Source of the DNA: Microbacterium sp. Se63.02b
GTDB lineage: Bacteria; Actinomycetota; Actinomycetes; Actinomycetales; Microbacteriaceae
Direction of reading: 5' to 3'
Assembly (NCBI RefSeq): GCF_014171575.1
Contig: NZ_CP050453.1
Coordinates: forward strand, 3,410,001-3,474,000
DNA length: 64,000 nt
Shown here: positions 60,076 to 64,000 of the stretch, in pieces
How the letters are laid out: every line of letters begins with the position of its first letter
Numbering within the stretch: position 1 is the first letter of the stretch
Position numbers and translations under genes: made by a program
The notes under the pieces: model-generated
The model's input: the letters and a program-made list of their open reading frames with translations, nothing else
Told to the model about the DNA's origin: nothing
Database searches by the model: none

Positions 60076-63000
60076 ACGCGAGACCGCGGCTGCGGGCGCC
60101 GTCGGGGTCACGGCTGCGGACGCGCCAGACGCCGCCGAGGAGCCGATCGCGTTCGTCGCCTTCACCGTGAACGTGTACGCCGTACCGTTCGTCAGACCCG
60201 CGACCGTCGCCGTCGTCGCCCCCGTCGTCGTGGCCGTCTTGCCACCCGGCGACGCCGTCACGGTGTAGCCCGTGATCGCGGAACCGCCGTTCGAGGTCGG
60301 CGCCTTCCACGACACCGTCGCCTGACCGTCGCCGGCCACCGCCGACACCGCGGACGGCGCATCCGGAGCCTTCGCCGCGCCCTTCGGTGTGACCGCCGCT
60401 GAGGCGGCAGACGCTGCCGAGGAGCCGATCGCGTTCGTCGCCTTCACCGTGAACGTGTACGCCGTACCGTTCGTCAGACCCGCGACCGTCGCCGTCGTCG
60501 CCCCCGTCGTCGTGGCCGTCTTGCCACCCGGCGACGCCGTCACGGTGTAGCCCGTGATCGCGGAACCGCCGTTCGAGGTCGGCGCCTTCCACGACACCGT
60601 CGCCTGCCCGTCGCCGGCCACCGCCGACACCGCGGACGGCGCGCCCGGCGCCGTCGAGGCCTTCAGCGTGGTGAACGAGACGCGCGGCGACTCCGCGCCG
60701 GCACCGACCGCGTTGACCGCGGTCACGGACACGGCGTAGGTGGTCTGCGCGGTCAAGCCGGTGAGGGAGAAGGACTCCCCCGTGACGGCGATCTCGCGCA
60801 CGAGCGCACCGCCGGTGTAGACCCGCACCGAGTACCCGGTGATCGGCGAGCCCCCGAGGCGGGCGCGGTCCAATCGAGCTGGGCGGACGTCTCCTGCACC
60901 TTCGACGCGACCGGCACCGTCGGCGTCTTCGGCACCGAGGGCTTCGCCGTCACCGTCAACGTCGCGATATCCGTGGTCTTCGTCGTCCCGCCGGACGTGA
61001 AGACCGCGCGCACCGCTGTGCCGGAGTCGGCGATCGTCCCGGTCAGTGCGAGCGTCGAGTCCGTCGCGCCCGCGATCGTCGTGAACGTCGAAGCCCCCTT
61101 CTTGCGCTTCTCCCAGCGGATCGTCGGTGCCGTCGCGCCTGAGGCCGCGGCTCGGAAGGTCGCGGTCTCGCCATCGATCACGGTGACGTCGACGGGCTGT
61201 CGCTGAATCGTGAACTCGTCGCTGATGGACTGCTCCGGCGTACGCGGTGCCTCCCCGGAGGCGAGAGCGCGCATCTGCAGCGGGACGTTCACGGTCCCGC
61301 CGGCGGAAACCTCGACGGTGTCCGCTTCGCTCAGCGTCTTCTTGCCGTCGAACCACGTCGTGCCGGTCGCGGGCGAGTACACGTACAGTCCGTACGACCC
61401 CGCCTCCACCGGAGGGAGCGTGTAGTTCCCCGACTCATCCGTGATGGTCTCGATGTCGAGGATCCCTCCCCCTGGCGTCGCACCGAACATCTCGGTCAAG
61501 GGCGCGAAGAACGCGCCGATTCCCGAGGCCGGCAGGGCCGCGAGACCCACGGTGGCCCCCGCGAGCGGATTGCCGTCGGCGTCGGAGACCCCGCCTGTGA
61601 CGACCCCGCCGAGGCGCATGGACGCGTCGACGCCCGTCACCGGCTTGCTGGCGACATCGACCTTCGTCGCGGATGCGGAGGTCGTGGCATCCTTCCACCA
61701 CTCCTCGACATAGAGCCCGTTCCAGTTCGAGAACCTCACGGTGTACGCGCCGTTGGCGAGGGCCGGGGTGCGGTAGGTGCCATCGCTGGCGGTGGTCGCA
61801 GAGGCGACGCCCTCCCCCGCGGCGTTCCAGACGTAGACCTGGATGCCGGGCAGGGGTTCGACGTGTTCTCGGCGGTCGCCTTGCCGCTCAGCCGCTGCCC
61901 CTTGGCGAGCGCGAACGTGATGTCCTTCAGGTCGGCGCCCGCGAGGGTGATGCGGCGCGTCGAGGTCGAGTAGGTCGTGGAGGCGTCTGCCGCCGAGACA
62001 TCCCAGGCACCGGGCGAGCCGACCACGATGCGGTAGGACCCGTCGGCCTGGGTGCGGCCGTACACCGTCGAGTACGTGACGAGCGACTGCGCCCGCACGG
62101 ACTCCCCGGACACCGGCTCACCGGTCGCGGCATCGGTCACACGGCCGCTGACCGTCCAGCCCGCTGCGTGGTGATGTCGAGGACGGTCGGCTTCCCGGCG
62201 ACGACGGTGAACGGCGTCGTCGTCTCGCGCAGTGCGTCGCCGTTCGCGGAGTACCCGGATGTGCGGATCCGATACGCCCCCGGCTCGACGGAGAACCCGA
62301 ACTGTGCACCGATTCCGGGGGCGGAGTCCACGTAGTTCCACCACTCGCCCTCCTGGCGCTCGATCGTCGCATCGACGCGCGCGATGTCCGATCCGTCGGT
62401 GGTACGCAACGCCCCCGTGACGTTCAGGTTCTTGCGCAGATCGAAGTCGACCCCGGTGAAGACCTTGCCGGGGACGACCGTGATCGGCGTGGCCTGCTCC
62501 GAGGAGCCGTCGGCGTTCCAGTAGTCGCCGTTGACCGAGGCGATCCAGGTGCCCGCGAGTCCGGAGACCTCCCACTTCACGGCGGATCCATCGGTGATCG
62601 GCACCGCCATGGAGCGGTAGTCGGAGCCGTCCTGCCGGCTCAACGACACCCAGTACGTCCGACCCGCGACGCCGGTGACGGTTCCGCTGATCGTGCCGCC
62701 GAGGACGGCGGTGACGTCGGCGCGGAACGTCGCGTCGAGGCCGAGCTCGATCACGACCGCGGCCGGGTCGCTCGCAGTGGCCCCGTACCACACGTCGACC
62801 ACGCCGCTGGTGCCGGAGGTGATCTTGACGACGTAGTTCTCGCGGTTCAGCCCCTTGACCGTGTAGCGACCCTGCGCGTCCGTCGTCGCCGTGGCGACGG
62901 GCTGGTCGGTGTTGTGCGCGGCGAACACCGAGACCGTGGCGCCCGTGACCGCAGCACCGCCCGCGAAGGAGACCGTGCCGGTGATCGAGCCGCCCTTCAC

Positions 63001-64000
63001 GGCGACGAAGTCGATGCCGTCGTATACCGCGCCGTCGGTCGTCGCACGCACGAGATCCGCCTCGGCCGCGCTCCTCTTGCCGTCGTACCACTGCTGCGGG
63101 GTCCCCACGGTGCCCGCGTGGCTCAGGCCCACGGTGTACTCGCCGGCCGGCAGGATGTAAGACGAGTACGAGCCGTCGGGACCCGTCACCATGGAGGCGA
63201 CGTTGTTGCCCGCCTGGTTGAACCAGATCGTGTCGCCTTCTCGTGGCGTTCCGTCGGCATTGGTCGACGTGCCGGTGATGCGCACGCCGGCCGCCACGGC
63301 GGCGTTGTAACCGGTCAGCGACCCGGACGCCGATGTGACGGTGATCGTCCCGGCGTTATCCCAGCTGCTGACGCCGGGCCAGTAGGTGGGCGGCCCCGAG
63401 CTGTAGAAGCTCAGGTCGAACGTGCCTGGCACGACGTTGAGGAGGGTGTACGTGCCGTTCGCTGCGGTGGTCGCGGACCGGGCGAGATTCCCCGACGTCC
63501 ACGGGCGCGGGTTGAGACTGACACCGGCGCCTTCGACCGGGTTCCCCTTCAGGTCGCGGACCGTGCCCGAGATCGTCCGGGAGCTGATCGTCACGGCGAT
63601 CCCGATGCTGGTCACCGCGCCGTTCACGACGATCGGCTTCGCGGTGTCGTAGGTGCTTCCTCCGTAGTATGCCTCGATGCCCAGGCCGTACCCCGTCACC
63701 GATGCGCGATATGTGCCCTTCGGAACCGTCACCGACCAGGAGGTCGAGCCGGTCTTGATCGAGAGCGGGATCTCGAACTGCGCGTTCTCCGCCGACAGCT
63801 GGAGCCGGGTCTCGGTGGGCGAGAGCGGACCGGTGACCGTCACGGTTCCGGACACGGCATGTCCTGCGACGAGCGCGACGTCTCCGATCGTGGAGACGGC
63901 CGCCTCGGGCTCGAGGACCCACCGGCCCTCCGGCCAGTTCCCCGGGATGATCTTGCGGTCGGTGCCGATCATCCCGGTGACGTAACCCGCGCCAGGGGTC
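59168..64000 (-). CDS. large modular cell-surface protein with C-terminal cell-wall-binding repeats, N-terminus outside the window, frameshifted
   Basis: The frame is open to the right edge (…TPGAGYVTGMIGTDRKII), so the signal peptide is not seen. More than 1,600 residues are visible, reading leftwards. First come about nine carboxypeptidase-regulatory-like modules (SGTVRDLKGNPVEGAGVSLN, VSGRVTDAATGEPVSGESV and relatives), then an Ig-like domain (QPVDVTVIDGETATFRAAAS), three FN3 domains (LDWTAP..., and two near-identical copies starting APSAVSAVAGDGQATVSW), then three cell-wall-binding type 2 repeats (ETAVAVSQASFPTAGVPVAY, HLGGPVLLTEPGALPAVVSA). Single bases are missing at 59361-59362, 60851-60855, 61853-61856 and 62160-62162; adding them gives one continuous frame. 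Likely a wall-bound adhesin or scaffold. Confidence 0.85.
60085..60645 (-). repeat. two near-identical FN3 repeat units, 282-bp period
   Basis: The segment CGGTGTAGCCCGTGATCGCG recurs at 60261 and 60543, 282 bases (94 residues) apart, and the surrounding FN3-coding DNA is almost identical between the copies. Such near-identity suggests recent duplication or gene conversion and makes this region prone to length change. Confidence 0.9.

Noticed and set aside
59305..60660. Tandem repeats that could be mistaken for a CRISPR or minisatellite array
   Set aside because: Period 306 and 282 bp, protein-coding, with CWB2 and FN3 motifs in frame; no short spacers.

Overview
The window is high-GC actinobacterial DNA. 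The mix of genes points to a Microbacteriaceae member close to Microbacterium: a ClpC chaperone, a single-operon cydABDC, RadA, an actinobacterial-type prephenate dehydratase, binding-protein sugar transporters with no local ATPase, and a surface protein with cell-wall-binding repeats. This is inferred from protein sequence only; there is no rRNA gene to confirm it.

Layout. 1-2046: the end of a sugar-kinase operon (FGGY kinase, PfkB kinase) and a small membrane peptide. 2081-5192: a TetR/efflux divergon, then an OhrR-type peroxide repressor upstream of a glutathione peroxidase. 5356-9035: a two-gene membrane module (DUF5058 plus partner), an M20 amidohydrolase and a TetR regulator. 9036-12293: an AT-richer accessory patch with a tandem pair of related proteins of unknown function, small membrane ORFs and the decayed remains of an ImmA/IrrE protein. 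12295-14462: two alpha/beta hydrolases and a small acidic protein.

14566-32469 is a carbohydrate catabolic island. Left operon, minus strand: dehydrogenase, binding protein, two permeases, FAD oxidoreductase, sulfatase, with a divergent AraC regulator. Right unit: a DUF6259 putative glycosidase, uronate-dehydrogenase-like enzyme, IclR regulator and aldose epimerase on the minus strand, divergent from a mannonate-dehydratase-like enzyme with a second binding-protein transporter. Together they suggest uptake and breakdown of a sulfated or uronic-acid-rich glycan.

32470-59163 is mostly housekeeping: tRNA-Ser(CGA), a MetE-like protein, a putative Fe(II)/2-oxoglutarate enzyme behind a DtxR-like iron box, an Fe-S-type regulator with cydABDC, radA, an ArgA-like acetyltransferase, clpC, a DUF2975/XRE operon with a long palindrome over its promoter, vapBC, a dicarboxylate symporter, an Na+/H+ antiporter, a MerR/Hsp20 divergon, a luciferase-like oxidoreductase, pheA and a phosphoglucomutase. 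59168 to the end is a very large surface protein of carboxypeptidase-regulatory-like, Ig, FN3 and cell-wall-binding modules, running off the window.

A caution for every reader: about nineteen otherwise healthy genes or gene segments are broken by one- or two-base shortfalls, mostly in short homopolymers or GC dinucleotide runs. I read these as residual assembly indels rather than real pseudogenes; each affected entry gives the position.
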